NCBI GenBank assembly: GCA_022829145.1 | Contig: CM040752.1 | Location: forward strand, 29,109,586 to 29,173,585 | Length of the DNA stretch: 64,000 nucleotides | Direction: 5' to 3' | Source of the DNA: Albula goreensis | Taxonomy: Eukaryota > Chordata > Actinopteri > Albuliformes > Albulidae | In this document: one piece after another, positions 1 to 14,023 of the stretch | Layout of the letters: each line of letters opens with the position of its first letter | Numbering within the stretch: position 1 is the stretch's first letter | Position numbers and translations under genes: made by a program | The notes under the pieces: model-generated | Told to the model about the DNA's origin: nothing | Database searches by the model: none | Seen by the model: the letters and a program-made list of their open reading frames with translations, nothing else

Positions 1-3000
1 TTCCTCAGCCCAAACCAAACAGTGTCCACCCTCATTTAGCATCCAAGCTGTTGTTCCTTGATTTTGCGGGAGAGGCCGAGCTGTGTTGTTAGTGGCAGAG
101 CATCCAGCCCACTGAAAAACAAGCTGTGCTCCAAAGTAAAGATTATTCGTGTTTTGGAACCAGTCAAGTAGCAATGTGGAAAAGCCATAAAACAGAGTTA
201 TGTGAAGTAGAATTGAGATGATGAGATATTTAATGGTTTACACAGAGGTGTGCAAACCAGCATGAATTGTAACCCTCGATTCTAGCAAGTTCCTCCAAGT
301 ACAATCACAGTGTATGAGTTGTACTGTAATATGTCTCAACCTTTGTGACAACTCTGAAGGCCAACATTGTGTTCAGTAAAAGTTGCTATAATTTGCTAAA
401 AGGGTGCCAATGTTTTATTCTCTCATCAAGTCAACTCAGATTTTTTGAATGGTATTCTCGTGGTGCATTGGTGTAATTTGTTTAAAGAGTGCAAAAAAAG
501 ACGTAAACTGTACATGTCAATTTTTTAACCTTTATTTTTTTGAAAATGCAGATGGAACGATATTCTGTGGTATTCTTGTGGCACCTTGATTTAATTTATG
601 CATATTAGAGGGAAATTTGTGGGCCGACTCAAACGGCTGAAACAGAAAATGGGAGCCGCATGTGTGTCAGGATTACTCATAGGTTTGAAGTTTATCAGGA
701 TTTCATTGGCTGGAAACAGCTCAATGTACGAGCTCCCCAGGAGAGGATGAGGATGCATCTCAAACCTATTAGCCCAGATGTTTCCTAGCAAAGAAAATAT
801 GGGCGCCGAGTTTGAAGGCCTTGTTTTAACACCATGAAGGCATGGCATGCATGCACAATCCTCATTGGTCCCAGTAGTCATTAGCAGCTGAACACGTTAG
901 CTTGCACCCAAACTGAGCCAGCTACTGTAACGTTAATAACATAAAGTTGATAAAAAAAATAAATAAATAAAGCTTTCTGTCCTGCTGACTTCAAGTACAA
1001 AGAATACATGATATGCCCTATGACCAACAGCATATGATTCTGACATATGACATTATAATCTTGATTGGTACAAGGGAGGGGATAGAGATTAAAAAAAAAA
1101 AATCCATAAAAGAAAAGCAGTGCCCACAGCGAATGTGCATAATCCATATTTGAAGTAATTATTGTAAAGTGTGGTTCTTAATCACTATAAGCTTGCTGTC
1201 TAAAGGGGCTCAGGCCGGCGTTTTGCAGTTGGCCTCTCTGAGGCCGCTCAGTCCAGCCGTTCTTTTATTTTTCTTTGCCTAAGGGGTTCCTGTAAGTGAA
1301 AGAAAGTAGTGTGCATCACTTATTCTGTTGACATGTGGTAGCAATTTCCCCAGAACCCCCCACCCAATAGCTGGAGGGAACAAATTGTAACCCTGCTTCG
1401 AAGCTAGCTGGGCATCCATGTTATTGAGGTCTGTAGTCTTGATCTTGCTGCTTGCTTTCTCTCCCAACACCCTGTGATGACTTCCTCACCTCAAGTTACA
1501 CCTTCAACAAGGGATAATTAGCTGTTTGAAGGGTGTAAAAGTAACTTTATTTGCCGTGGTGCAAAAAAAAAGAAAAGAAAAGAAAAAATGCATTCACATC
1601 TGTAAAGATGGAGCATTGTTGCCACCCACCAGTGTAGCTTCATACTTTCAGAGTTTGCATGCCCCATTTACAGCAGAAATATTTTATTAGCTGGATATTT
1701 ATGGAAAATCACTGTTAGGGCTGGATGTTTGGCAGAAAGCTGTAAAACTCTTACTCCTTTGTAAAATACCATCTTTGCATGAGTGAAATGCCACTTTCAG
1801 ATATAAAAAGTTCAGATTCATTTTGGGGAGTTTTTAAGGATACTAATGTGTTTGTTTTTATTTCTGGGCTGGAACTCACATTTTGACACTGATGTACTGA
1901 TATTTTAAATTTCTTTTCCATTATTTTCCTTGCTGTTTGGAATGGTTCTTGAATAGCATCTGAATGAGTGACATGATGGCATTTTAACATGAATATTTTG
2001 GTTGTTTATTGGCTTAAAAAGTTCCCCAATGCGTTGTGCCCTTTAAACGCAAAGCGTTGAAGGATTTGTGAGCGCAGGCTTTGATCCTCAGAGCCTCCGC
2101 TCAGACACACATGCTCTGAAAAGACTGGCAGGCGTGTTTTCACAAATGCCGCTGCATCGCCCCATTCTGCTTACTCGCATTATTGTGGTTTCACTTTATC
2201 ACATTTTGCACCATCCCTCAAAAAGAAAAAAGGAGCATGATGAGGAAAAGAAGGACTTTTTACTTGTAGAAGTGACCTCAGGGTAAGCACTCCACTCTCA
2301 GATATTTATAAAATGTTGTAGGTTTAATCATTATTGCTGATTATTAATTTTTAAAAATAAGAGTGCTGTTAGTCTAACCTGAGTAGTATTCAGGGCATGC
2401 ATTTTCCAAAGGAATGAAACCATCTAGCTCCTCTGGGGGAACTAATTTTTCATATTTATTTTACATGTGGTTATGCACAGACAGCATCCTCATTCACACT
2501 AGCATGGTAGGGGAATGGTGAAAAATCGCTCTCCTTACAAGCTGTAAATAAATCGTTACCCAATAATGAGTCTCTACTTCCTCAAGGTGCCAGCATGCAG
2601 TAATATACAGAACCGATAACTTGACTTTGTAACCGACACGCTACTTTCATTTGTTAAGTGCACTGTAACATACCACTCTGGCCACAGTAAATGCCCACTT
2701 TTGTGTCCGACGGAGAAAATCTGGCAATCACCATTGTACAGGAAAAAATAAGGTAGAGTAGGCCTTAGTCTTCAAAGCAACTTGATGTAACTATTGTTGT
2801 TGGCCAAATGTACCAAACTATAGCCAAATGTAGTTATTTTAAGATACTGAGAATCTAAAATTAGTAAGTATATTAAAATTAAACACAGAGAAAGCTTTTG
2901 GTTGAACGTACCAAGGTCAAACTGAGTATATGCCCTTTTAAGGATGGAAACTTCTTGGCATGTCTAACCAATTATTTCTCTCAAGTACATTTGTTTAAAG

Positions 3001-3231
3001 AACAATCCGAGGCTTGGTTTACTGGATGGCTTCAAATGTTATTCTTGCAGTAAGGTACACCTACTTTGTCTTTAGCAAAGCTGCAAAAAAATGGTAGTCA
3101 TACAAAGCAAAAAGTAGATATTAACCTACTGAGTAGTTCAAAAATAATTAAATACTGAAATATATTTTTAAAATACTTAAATACTTAAAAAAGACTTAGT
3201 CAAAACAAAAAGTTGGTATCTCTCTGAAGCA

Positions 3232-3412
3232 GCGCTACTCAGCTTGAGGTCCTAAGGGATTCCAGCCGCACATTCCGTACCTGATTTTGCTAATTAGTTA
3301 ACCTCCTGGGTCCCAGAGGTGCGATAATTAGTGAAATCAGGTGGTGCAGTGTGCAGCTGGAGCAAATACCTGCGTGCAGTGTGGCCTTCAGGACCTGGAT
3401 TCTCAGAAACCC
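3232..3412. repeat. Foldback (palindromic) dispersed repeat, copy 1
   Basis: The outer arms pair roughly: CTACTCAGCTTGAGGTCCT near 3235 against AGGACCTGGATTCTCAG near 3390. The inner arms pair closely: CCTGATTTTGCTAATTA at 3280-3296 against TAATTAGTGAAATCAGG at 3325-3341, with CTGGGTCCCAG in the loop. This is the shape of a non-autonomous MITE-like element. From memory it resembles a repeat common in teleost introns, with a 'ggtcctggag...aaccagttaat' style core. The family name is not asserted. It encodes no protein. Confidence 0.6.
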
Positions 3413-6400
3413 CACTCTGAACACTTGAGTTCAAAACTGAAGCTGAATTTCGAAAGGCATATAGAATTAAAATCAGGAAGTATTAAAGGGGTACCAATTT
3501 TTAATTATTTCTTCTTGTTTCGTCAACTTCCGAAGTAGCACATAGGGCAGTGGTAGCACTGACATCCTTGTACTGGCTGTTGACTCATTTCTGCTAGTGT
3601 GACATTTCTAGCCCATGCATAAGCTAAAGAGAAGCTAATTTTTATCATCTGGCTACCAGGCAAAGCCAAGAACTAGGGGAAAGATGATAATTTTTAGGAT
3701 TAAATATCCTGTATCCTTTTTTAATGGGATATATTGTTTGCTGTTAAATGTCTAACTGTTATCCACTGTTGTACATGTGACTGGAATATGATAATTTCCT
3801 GATTAGAAAAATTGCAGCACAACTCTAACTGTCTTTAAACAGGATTTTTAATTTACATTTTAATTGCAGTTGTTTTTTCAACTACCTGCATTCACTGTAC
3901 TGCAGGTGTATATAGACTTTCTGAGGGTAGATTACCTGTTAGTTTATCTTGCTTGCCTATATAGTAGGGTCTTTTAGCCTTTCATTGGAGTGTATAGCTT
4001 GTCTGTTGATGTATGTGGTCTGTCTGAATGTTTGTTGCCTTACTTGAGGTTAATAGCCAGTCTTCGCCAGAGTGGCTCAAAAGAGCCACAGGACTGAATC
4101 TCATATAGGTTTGTGTTGGTTTTGGCAACAATATCCTCTCTTGCACTCCTGCTGAATAAATATACGGAATGGCCTCACACCTTGAGAAACACATACACTC
4201 ACATGCACGCACACAGACTAAAGTACTTTACGGGAATGCCATTGTAGGCACAACCTGTGCATGATCCTTTTTTGTATAGGCATGCAAGTCTTCATCCTTA
4301 TGAAGAGTGTTTAGTGACCATGATGAAGTGCCTCTCTGTGTAGTAATTTTGCATGGTGATAATTTATACATTCAGAGGAAATGTTCAATTTATAATCTGA
4401 GGAACTCATAACCTCAAAACAGGATTTAGCATTTGGAACTAAATATAGAAAATAATTGCAAGATAGTCAAATGTGAAAGAAACATAATGATAAAAAGCAG
4501 CCCTCATATTTTTCATACCTCTGAGTATAATGATGATAAATGATGTAGAAAGTATCACATTGGAAGTGCCACTTGGAAAATCTGAAGGCCCTTAGCACAG
4601 GCTAGGCAGTGCTTTAACTATCTCATGTCAAGAGAGTTATTCTCCTTTGAAATGTCTCTTGCAACTCACAATTCTGTATTGTATTATTCATAATATTTAT
4701 AATGGGTAATTTCACAATGGAAAAAAACTGCCAAGTTGTATTGTCTGGTGGGATTCAGGCACAGATAAAGCTTACATTGTGAATTTATAATGTATACTTT
4801 TTGTTACATTTTCATTTCATCATTTCATTAAATTTAAAGATATGTACTGTAGTTTCCCTTTCCTTCAGTTTTCCTAGATAGTTATTTAAATCCTATGCCC
4901 CATGCCAAAATCAATCTTGTAAGTAAACAAAAGTGGCAAAAAAAGTCTTGTGTAAGCAACCAAGAACAGGTCAAAAATATATATATATACCTTTTGTACA
5001 GCAGTTACAAGGAAGCTATAACAAGAATGGGAGGTTATACACCTTTAACTTGTATCCGTTTGATTTTGGCTCTGTGCTATCTGGAAGGCCACAGCAGAAA
5101 ATATTTACTTGTAGCTTAACTGGCAGAGGACCATTCCCTTCACTCAGTTTTACCTTTCCATCACCAAAGATCCCTTGTTTCATTCTGCTGACCTTTCCCT
5201 GTCTTCCTGTAAAAGTTATTAATTGATATTCATGAAGGAATACAACTTTTAGTGAACTCTTGCAGCACAACACTCTCGAGGGCTTTTTAAATTTACCCTT
5301 TTTTTCTTGTAACTCAACAGTGGTATGTATTTTTGAACATGGGTGAAGTAAGGTCATAGTCCAGCTGCTAGGATAGGCTAGGGATGTCTCAGGTGAGGCA
5401 TTTCCCATGATTCCACACTCCTCTCCTCAGATCATTTAGCTTCCTTGCATCCATGAGTCCACCATCGATTCACTAAAAAAGGAAGTATGAGGGCTTTGTG
5501 CATTCCTAACTTGTCCCTTCATCCAATTTAGGTCTAACAGGCCGGGTCAGGTAGCCTGCACATCATCGCACAGTGACAAACAGCTGAGTTATGTGCTGTG
5601 GAAGACAGACTTCAGGGGTGTGTGTTTGGGCCTGTGTGTGAGTCAGAAAGGACTGTCTGACCTGGTACCACCCTCCTGCCTTGTACTGCCCTCTGGCAAA
5701 CAGCTGGACTCTTAATGGAAGAAAAGATCTGTTGTTTTTTTTTTTTTTTATAAATCAAGATGTTTTATACTTCATGATATGTCTGGTTTTCAGGTTTTCC
5801 CCCCATTCAGTTTTCCCCATTCAGTCATATTAAATATTCAATATTTCCTTTACAGGACTGTACACATCTCTATGTATAGATGGTAGAATCTATATTAATA
5901 TTGATATTGGTATTTAATTTAGTTCATTCTTATACATTTATTACATGACACCATATTAATGTTTAATAACAAATTAATGTTTTAATTACTCCCATGATGA
6001 GACCACGGCAATACTTTCTGCTTGTTCAAATGAAAGTTGCCTGAAATATGACATACTGCACAGTCTTCCTGATGCTGAACAATAACACCCTGAAGAAGGT
6101 GGCCTTGAGATATCTGATGTGTCCTATTTCTGCCTACACTGTCCTAACATAGCCCAATACAAACAGAAATTGCTTCACATGTTATTGATTCTTTGGACTT
6201 CTGGCATGCAAAAGAGAATAAATTTGCCAAAAGTGTAAGTGCTCTGCAGATGTGCTTCACAGGGGCTCTAACTGTGTGTTGAGCTGCTCCATAGCACAGG
6301 AATTAAGAGCTAACAGTAAAGTTGTTAAAATACAGTCCCAAAACGAGCACGACTGTATCAGTATTATTATTGAAAACGTCCCCTTTGAAATGACCACATT

Positions 6401-9400
6401 TTTATAACGAATTCCTGTTTTAGGTTTTTTTTTTTTTTTATCTGCAATATATAATCTGAGGAATGATTGAAATTTCTTTAACCAAAATGACTTTTTACGA
6501 TTATGGAGATGAGATGATTTTTCTGATTGGCAATCAGTCCAATTTTCAATTTTAAGATGGTTTAACTGTCTATACATTTGTGAACAGTGGTTTACAAAAT
6601 GCACATGGTTCTTAACACCTTATGCACATATCTTTCAAACAGCATATCATCATATATTTAAATGTCATTCAGTAGCAGAAATGTAGATGAAATTTACATT
6701 TTAAACCCATTGTAGATATATTGTAGATATAGTTATTATAATGACACTTATATATACTTCTTTGGTTATACTGTAAACACTTTTCTGCATTTTTTTAGGG
6801 ATTCTGCTTTTTGTAATGATTTTGATCGCCAATTTGTACATGCTTATCTATTGAGAACTTTCAGACACACCTGTGTAGACACTGCAGATAAACAAGGCAC
6901 TTCCTTACACAACAAAAAGTGATGTCACCATAGCATTTGGGTCGTTCCATTGCACGATTCTTCCGCGGCTAGCAGCCATCTGTGATCCAGCTCCCTCTTG
7001 TAAGTGTCCTCTTTTGTGCCCACATAGAAATGCCTTAATTTAGCTAATTAAGCTCCCCATCTACATGGTGGGATGAATGGTAATTAAACATATGGCAAGG
7101 TCCTCAGGGACCGGATGCACAGGCTTGACTTTGGCTGCACTTAAATCAAAGACTCAGCTGTTAATAACAGTGCCTTGGAGCACCATGGGGTTGTTTCTTC
7201 ATTGGTTCGGTGCATCTTTTGTAGTCATCCTTAGGTCCTTGATGCACTTGCAACATCATGAACAAATTAATTACCCTTTTTTTCCCTTTTTTACCCTTCA
7301 CTTAATATTGCACATGCCATTTCGAAGCTCTTTTGGACAGTGCACAATCTGTAATAATGACCAGACCTGGAAGCGGATCCCTGTCTGGGAAATGTCAGAG
7401 GAGATTTTGAGACTGAGCAGTTCCATCTCTGTCTCTTGGGCAGCAGGTTTGTCATGTCAGTTTGACTGGTCATCTGGTCCAATCTTTTGCTTCCCATGTT
7501 TTCTTGGTGACAAGTGTTTCCATGAAATTCAGGTTTCTTGGCAATTTAGCATGGAATAACATGATGTGTATTACTTGGAAGTGACCGTGTAACAGTGTTA
7601 AGATAAATAGTAGAAATTCTTCTGTTACATTTCTCAATTTCCTGCTACTTCATATTTAATTTGACAATGAATAGATTATAATATGATTTAACAACTGAGA
7701 ATCATCGGTTTTACATATGTATGGGGGTTTTATTACAGAAGCTTGAAGTGCACAGTTGCTAATTTCTGAAGTAATAATATTCACAGCTTCAGTGTTTTAT
7801 ACTTATAAGTACAAACACCAAAGCTGTGAAACAGAACAAGCCGATGTTGTGAACAGTCGGTGTAGGATCATGTTTTTAGTTGATTCCAGAGCAGCACTAG
7901 ACACAGTGCATGGTATAAATGCTACCGGATAGATATTGTACAATTAAATATAAATTCATACAAACAGAATGCTAATTGGGAACAAAGACATTACTTTATT
8001 CTGTCTATATTGTGAAAGTATGAGTAGTACATTGTGAATACACAAAAACTACCTAAAACATATAGCACATGCATGCAAAGATAAGGTATGCCTTTTAGAT
8101 ATTTGGGTGGGATCAGCCACAGAGGATTGAGCAGTTAATAATCTACATGCTTCACTGAAATTTATATTAATGAAGGAGTTTTGCAGCAGCCATGGCTGCG
8201 TATACTTGCCCAAACATGTAATGCAGGGAAAGGAAAAAATAACATGGCAGGTTGCATGTGGCTCAGATATCCACATAAAAAACACCAGCAAAAATATTTT
8301 AATGTCAAAATATCCATATTTTCTAGCTTTAGAATTCCTTCATACTAAGATTCAATGCTGTTTATTGCATCCCCTTTTATTTCCAGAGTTGTTTATTACA
8401 AGGTCAAGGGTTTTTTTTTATAAGGATGGTGTTATGTTGCCAAAACTTTAATTTATAAACTGGAAGGGGAAACGGGGTAAAAAAATCTCTGTTTTTGCTA
8501 AATCTCTGCTTTACTTCTTGAAGTAGAGGTCCAAAATGAGATTTGGCTGTTACAAGAGGTATGCGGGAGGGAAAAATTGAAACATTTTGCCAAGAATTAA
8601 TAGTTTTGCAACCACAAAATCTTGAAAATATATCAAGGACTTTTAAAAATTATATGGTGTTGAGTGAAGAGCTGGAAAGGCCACTGAAATGCTTTTTTTT
8701 TCAATGGGAGATGGTAATGTTTTAAATATATCTATGGTGCTTGTATGCATGGATGCAACTCTGACTGTCTGAAATGGATTGGGCCACTGTGTACAGCTTC
8801 CTCTATGCTACAGATGAGAACCAATTGCCCGTTTTAATTGCAAAAAAGAATGTGCAACCTGGCCTCCAATAGATCACGCTAAATGCAGGCAGATGTTCTG
8901 TCTGCAGGTTTGCCTATTGTCTTAAGCTACCCTGCCGTTGCAAATGTGGGATGTGCACCAAAAACAACCTGCCATACGTTTGGGGGGGAAGAGTCAGGAG
9001 ACGGCCGTCTGGCTTTCCATGTGCTCAGACACCATGATGCAATTAGCAAAACTCCCTCTGCTGAAGGTGTTCTGCCAGTCCGCAGTCATATGGACTTGCA
9101 ATGTCTCGTTCATGGCATGCACACTCACTATCACCTTTAAAACAACTTTAAAACCTTTACTATTTGATTTTTTGAATGATAGTGAAAGCTACAATTTGTT
9201 AAATAAAAATGTGAACAATTGTGATTAATTCAAGTTGCAATTTAAAATATCTTCCAGAAAAATATATATTCCAGCACTGGAGGATTAGAAAAACTTCCAG
9301 TAAGGGAATAGTATAAGTATGCCATGTATGTATGGAGACGTGACATTTCATGTTGATACATACTGTAAGGTCATTTATTTCCACACGTGCCTTTTAAAAA

Positions 9401-9489
9401 GGAAGTGAGTCCAAATGAAAGCTAATTGACAGCAAGGCATGCTATCCCAGTCCACACTCATCATGTATGAGTTGCTTGGATTTATCACT

Positions 9490-9670
9490 TTGCATTAAAT
9501 TCATTTAGCAGACACTCTCATCCTGAGTGAATTACAAAGGAGAACATAAGTGCATCCCCTTGATTCTATGGACATGAATGCCAGACCATGTACGCTGCAA
9601 GGGTGTGTAAAGTCCCACTGCAGTGTGAGAGCTCTGAGCTGCAGTGAACTGAGCAAGCACGCTATCCCTC
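9490..9670 (+). repeat. SINE-like fragment (fish 'catttagcagac' motif)
   Basis: The stretch carries CATTTAGCAGACACTCTCAT followed by TCCTGAGTGAATTACAAAGG. This is a diverged form of the 'catttagcagacgctcttatccagagcgacttaca' core found in many teleost SINE-like repeats, possibly the V-SINE central domain (recalled, not searched). Sequence after the core is not diagnostic and the ends are approximate. No intact A and B boxes were identified, so the copy is treated as truncated. Confidence 0.45.
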
Positions 9671-11651
9671 CCTTCCCTGGATGAAAGAGAGTTCTGGAAC
9701 CTGAGACGCCTGTGTCACCGAACGTCCTATCACCTGACCTGCAGAAGCTCGCTGATACCCTCCCTTGCTCTGCAGTCCCGTGGCCTCACAAAGGCTGTGT
9801 GTCTCAAGCGCTGGCCCGTGCCACCGAGCCGTGGCGGATCGTGTGACTCGTTAGTGTCACAGACAAGTTATTTCCTTTGTGTACTTTCAGATTAGGGGAT
9901 TGAGCTTCCTGAAGTGGACCGTTCAACTTTTTCCATTCTCCTTTTTTTTTGTCTTTCTTTCTTGGTCTTCACGTTTCTATATGTGATAATTAGGCTTATG
10001 CTGGCTGGGCCAGATTGTCTTGCGTTACCCCAGACTCTGCGCTGATAACCGCAGCTGATAGAAAGATTCCAGTAAAATGTTTCCCCGGTTCCTTAATATG
10101 TCACAAAAATAGAGAGGAATCAGTCTGGTGACAGGGGTTACATTACTTAAATATTGGTTGAATTGCGGATAAAGCTTTCCTCTTTTGATATTTTGCCATG
10201 TGGAACTCATATTTCTTTTAGATTTTCCAAGTATAAAGTGTAGTATGTTTGCAGCAAAGTCTCACTGGAAAAATCAAAATAAATTGATGGCAGATTTCTT
10301 TGAACAAAAAAGGGGGCATCTAAAAAGTTCAGATGTACTCTGTGAGTTCTGTGTTTTTAAGACATTTAGTGCCTTATATTGAAATATCTGTTGCATCAAA
10401 GGTTAATTAATTAAGCCTGGGAAAAAAGAAAAAAATATATATATTTTCTGTTAACTGCCATACAAATTCCCTGTAAATTGTTTCTCAGCATGACAGGGGA
10501 TTACAGGTGTCACTGGCACCTGAGACCGCCACAGTCAGATATGGAGCCACACAGAGCAGTAGCCCCTGGGCCACAGCCAGCATGGCAATAGGAGATAAAA
10601 ACTTTACATGTCTTTGTGCTGGTCAGTTAACCTTTTAGGACCTCAGTTTTCTTTCAGTTTATTTCTGGCCTTTTTTTTGCTCTTTAGATTTTTGCTTTTG
10701 ATACTTTTTTGAGTTGTATATTTTATTTATGCATTCCTGTCATTTAATAGTTTAATTTGTGTAAAAAGTATCATTTAATGATAAAGGTAGTCAAGTAGTT
10801 GATGAAAATATGACTTGTTTGGAAGCTTGAATTTAGTATAATTGGGCTCTTAACTGAAAGAATGTTCGTAATGAGATTTTAGTGGTCTCTTTACTGCATG
10901 GTATAGTATGGGTTTAATTTTGTACATGATGCATTTCTTTAATTGCGGTTTGTCTTTTGGTATTGTGGTACTGCATTGTAATTTAATGGCCTGTTATAGT
11001 AAAATATAATGGCACAGTTCAATGCAAACATAGGTTTATGAGTAGGATTGCAAATGTGCAACTGGGTTTAATAATGTTATGTTTTTGTATTGAAAAGGGG
11101 GAATGAAACAAAAGTTTTTCCCCGGCTCCTTCATCAAAAGATTAATGATGATATAATCGTTCATGTAATGCAAGCAGTATTGTGTCGGAGCAAATCCTCT
11201 CTTTAAGCCAGCATGCCTTTTGGGGTTTCAAAGCCATTTGTTTTGCTCAACATACAGTATCGAACGGAGTGCTTGTTCATTAAGTTCAACATAGTGTCGG
11301 CCCACATGACAAGTCTCATTACTCTGAAAGGTGACTGAGTTTGTGTTCATTACCAGCAACTGCACTGCAGATCTGTAGTTCATATATCAGAGGAAAATCT
11401 GCGGCTTTGCCAGCAAGCTGCACGCAGGGAACATGGACATCATTCAGAACCCTGCTGCCTCTTTAAGAGCTGATTGTTCCAACATTAGCCAAGCATGACT
11501 TTCCATTATGAAAAATAGGCTATCTCATGAATACTTTACGAGGGTATCCGATGTGCAAGTGAGGAAGAATATCATTACAGACAACAAGGTTTTAGTGTTT
11601 TCATTTGTTTCTTCTTCTCTCTCTTTTTTCTTTTTTTTGATTCCATCTCAG

Positions 11652-11819
11652 GTCGACGCTCTGAGATTGCGGTTAGAAGAAAAAGAATCATTTCTCAACA
11701 AGAAGACCAAACAACTGCAGGACCTTACAGAGGAGAAAGGGACATTGGCCGGGGAGATTAGGGACATGAAAGACATGCTGGAAGTCAAGGAGAGGAAGAT
11801 TAACGTCCTTCAGAAAAAG
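11652..11819 (+). CDS. erc2: ERC2 coding exon A (56 codons, coiled coil)
   Basis: An internal exon of ERC2/CAST, a presynaptic cytomatrix protein that scaffolds Bassoon, Piccolo, RIM1 and liprin-alpha at the active zone. Translation starts VDALRLRLEEKESFLNKKTK and ends VKERKINVLQKK, without gaps against the family. ESFLNKKTKQLQDL favours ERC2 over ERC1, which has a more ETMLNKKTKQIQDM-like stretch (recalled). The acceptor is TTCCATCTCAG and the donor AAG|GTAAGC. Both ends are phase 0. The 56 residues are exactly eight heptads and are rich in K/E/L/R, as expected for a coiled coil. The open frame continues through the donor into the intron, but family similarity stops sharply at QKK, which fixes the exon end. 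By family length this is roughly residue 490 onwards of about 950. Confidence 0.96.
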
Positions 11820-13978
11820 GTAAGCCATTGTGAAGTGAAAGATGAAGTTGTCGGCTGGAGCGGAGCCCGTTTTGAGGCTCAGCTTCTCTGGGGAAGCCTC
11901 GATGCACATATTTGGCCAGTTTTCTCTTTGCTGACACATATGAAAATCAAGGCTTTAACCATTCACATTCACAAAGAAATCAGCCAGTCAGCATACACAT
12001 TTAATATTTTGAAAACGTATTTCAGCACGTTGTGAATATTCAAAATGGAGCTGTGGGAGGTAAGTGCTTTTTTTCTGTTGTATATTCACAGTTGGTAATC
12101 TATTAGAACGAAAGCCAGTCAGCCTAGGTTTCATACACATTTCCCACGCAGCCGTTGCTTTGAAGTACCACTCTGGATTTGGCGCCCCGGTTCAGCTCTA
12201 GGCACGGGGTTTGTATTTTCCTCAATCAGCTCTATGACTCCTGACAGTAATCTGTGGACCCGGCGGTCTGCGTGGGATGCTCTCAACTTGGTCTCTTACC
12301 CACCGGCCTGTTTGGTCCAGGCCCTCCCAGTGCGAAAACCACACACCCACCTGCTGGGCAGAGCGCGACAGTGACAGAGCACATCCACTCCGGCGGCTGT
12401 GGAAGGCTAGGAGCTTTGGCTCTCTGGGGCCAAAGCAAACAGCCAAGTCAGGCTGAAGATTTACTGTGTAGGACCTCCACACCAATGATGGAGTTTTTCT
12501 TTATTTTTCTATTTAATGATTCTGTTGGTTCGTGTTGGCTTGAAATGCGTGCTTCACTGTTGGATGGGAAGGGCACCCATTCTCACCCGAAGGGAATCAA
12601 AACGGCTTTCACTGTCTGCATACTGCAGATACAGACATGCAAACACATTCAGACACACACTCACACGCACATGCACAAATATGCATAAAATCACCTATTG
12701 TGTCTTCATGACCTTATAAAACATGGTTGAAGTACAGCCATTCAGTGGTCTTCAAGAAGAAGAAAGGAATCAAGCTCGCTCTTAAAAAACACTACTTGAA
12801 GATAATGTTTATTAAGCTAGACAGGTGTGTCATCTGTAACCATTATCCTGATTTAGTTGTACAGCTAACGTAATAAGCTGAGATGACTCGTCTTATGAAC
12901 TCAGGGACAGACGCTCCTAAAGGCAATTCAGAGAGTAATGACTTTTATAAGGTTAATTTCAAATCGTGATTCAGGCCCACCTGTAGTGCTTGTTTGCCCT
13001 GATATTTTACAGAGGTCACCTGTCCCAATTAAATCATTTGATGATCCCTGCCTGTCCATTACATTTTTTATGAGGGAAGGTGAGATTTTCCTCTATTTTC
13101 CCTTTTTTCTCTCTCTCTCTCTCCCCATAGAGTTTAATGACAGCTCTTTTGGTTAATTTGTCTTGCCATTTAAAAGAGAGACAGAGGGCGGTGGGTCCTT
13201 GCTGTGTTGTGAGGGGCAGACGACCTTTACCAGTGCTTCATGTTATGCCTCCATTTTCTTAATTGCCCCATCACATAGGACCTGGACCGTACTAAGACAC
13301 TAATGGGCAGAACTGAGATTAATGAGGCTTAACACTCTGGATGTGACAATCCACTAATCTGGTGTTACCAGAGCAGTGCCATGCTGTGCTTGACCTTTTC
13401 TTACCTGACCCCTACACTTTCAGATGCCAGACGTCTAAGCCGTTTGAACAGCCAGAGATTTGACATCTCACTGCGTGGGATTATTTCTACCTTTCACAAT
13501 GGACAATGATATACTTTCATTGAAAGGCTGGTGTAAAGAACATGTACAATTATTTCATATCCTGTGCATTTTACTGCTGTCATTGTCCTTGGTCAGATTT
13601 TGCCCCGTGCCAGTATGGTTGATTCACCTCTGTGTTCTTTATGAGCTTTCTGTTGTTGTTGTTGTTTTTGTTTTTTCTTTCTTGTTGCTCATATCAGGTT
13701 TTAGCGTATCAATTGTAAATTATTTCATCCAAAAGCTACCACTTCCTGTAACAGTGCCTGAGAAGTCACCCTGTGAAGGACCTTGCAAACTGCTGGACTG
13801 GTGCAGGCTACCCAGCAGTGCAGAGCTGTCAGCACCTATTCCCATTAAAGCTACAAGGGATGTTCTTTGGAGTATGAAATTGAGTGGCCTTGGTATGAAG
13901 CTTGAAGGAGTTTCCTGCCTGCCTTCCCCTGGGTTGTGTTATAAATATCACTCTCTCCCTCTTTCTTTTTCCTCATTC

Positions 13979-14023
13979 TCCCTCTCTCTCTCTCTCTCTC
14001 TCTCTGTCTTTCTCTTTCTCTCT
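13979..14023. repeat. TC-rich microsatellite
   Basis: A run of CT dinucleotides interrupted by GT and TTT, lying in a wider pyrimidine-rich stretch from about 13945 to 14040. It creates spurious Ser/Leu/Phe open frames on the + strand and Arg/Glu frames on the - strand. Confidence 0.9.

Larger units (their letters stand above)
1..11651 (+). other. erc2: ERC2 intron upstream of exon A (3' part)
   Basis: The exon that should precede exon A in ERC proteins (the coiled coil ending just before VDALRL) was looked for on the + strand and not seen, so this stretch is read as the 3' part of one long intron. It ends in a good acceptor: a T-rich tract, then TTCCATCTCAG at 11641-11651. Contents seen: a foldback repeat at 3232-3412, a SINE-like fragment at 9490-9670, poly-T runs near 5740 and 6427, and two GC-balanced unique stretches (about 6950-7200 and 11160-11480). 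No open frame here resembles a protein I know. An unrecognised short exon cannot be excluded. Confidence 0.75.

Noticed and set aside
1-11640. Preceding ERC2 exon ending before VDALRL
   Set aside because: No matching coiled-coil coding sequence was seen on the + strand.
11508-12035. 175-codon frame presented as one gene
   Set aside because: Only 11652-11819 is coding. The flanks are intron, judged by splice sites and the abrupt end of ERC similarity.
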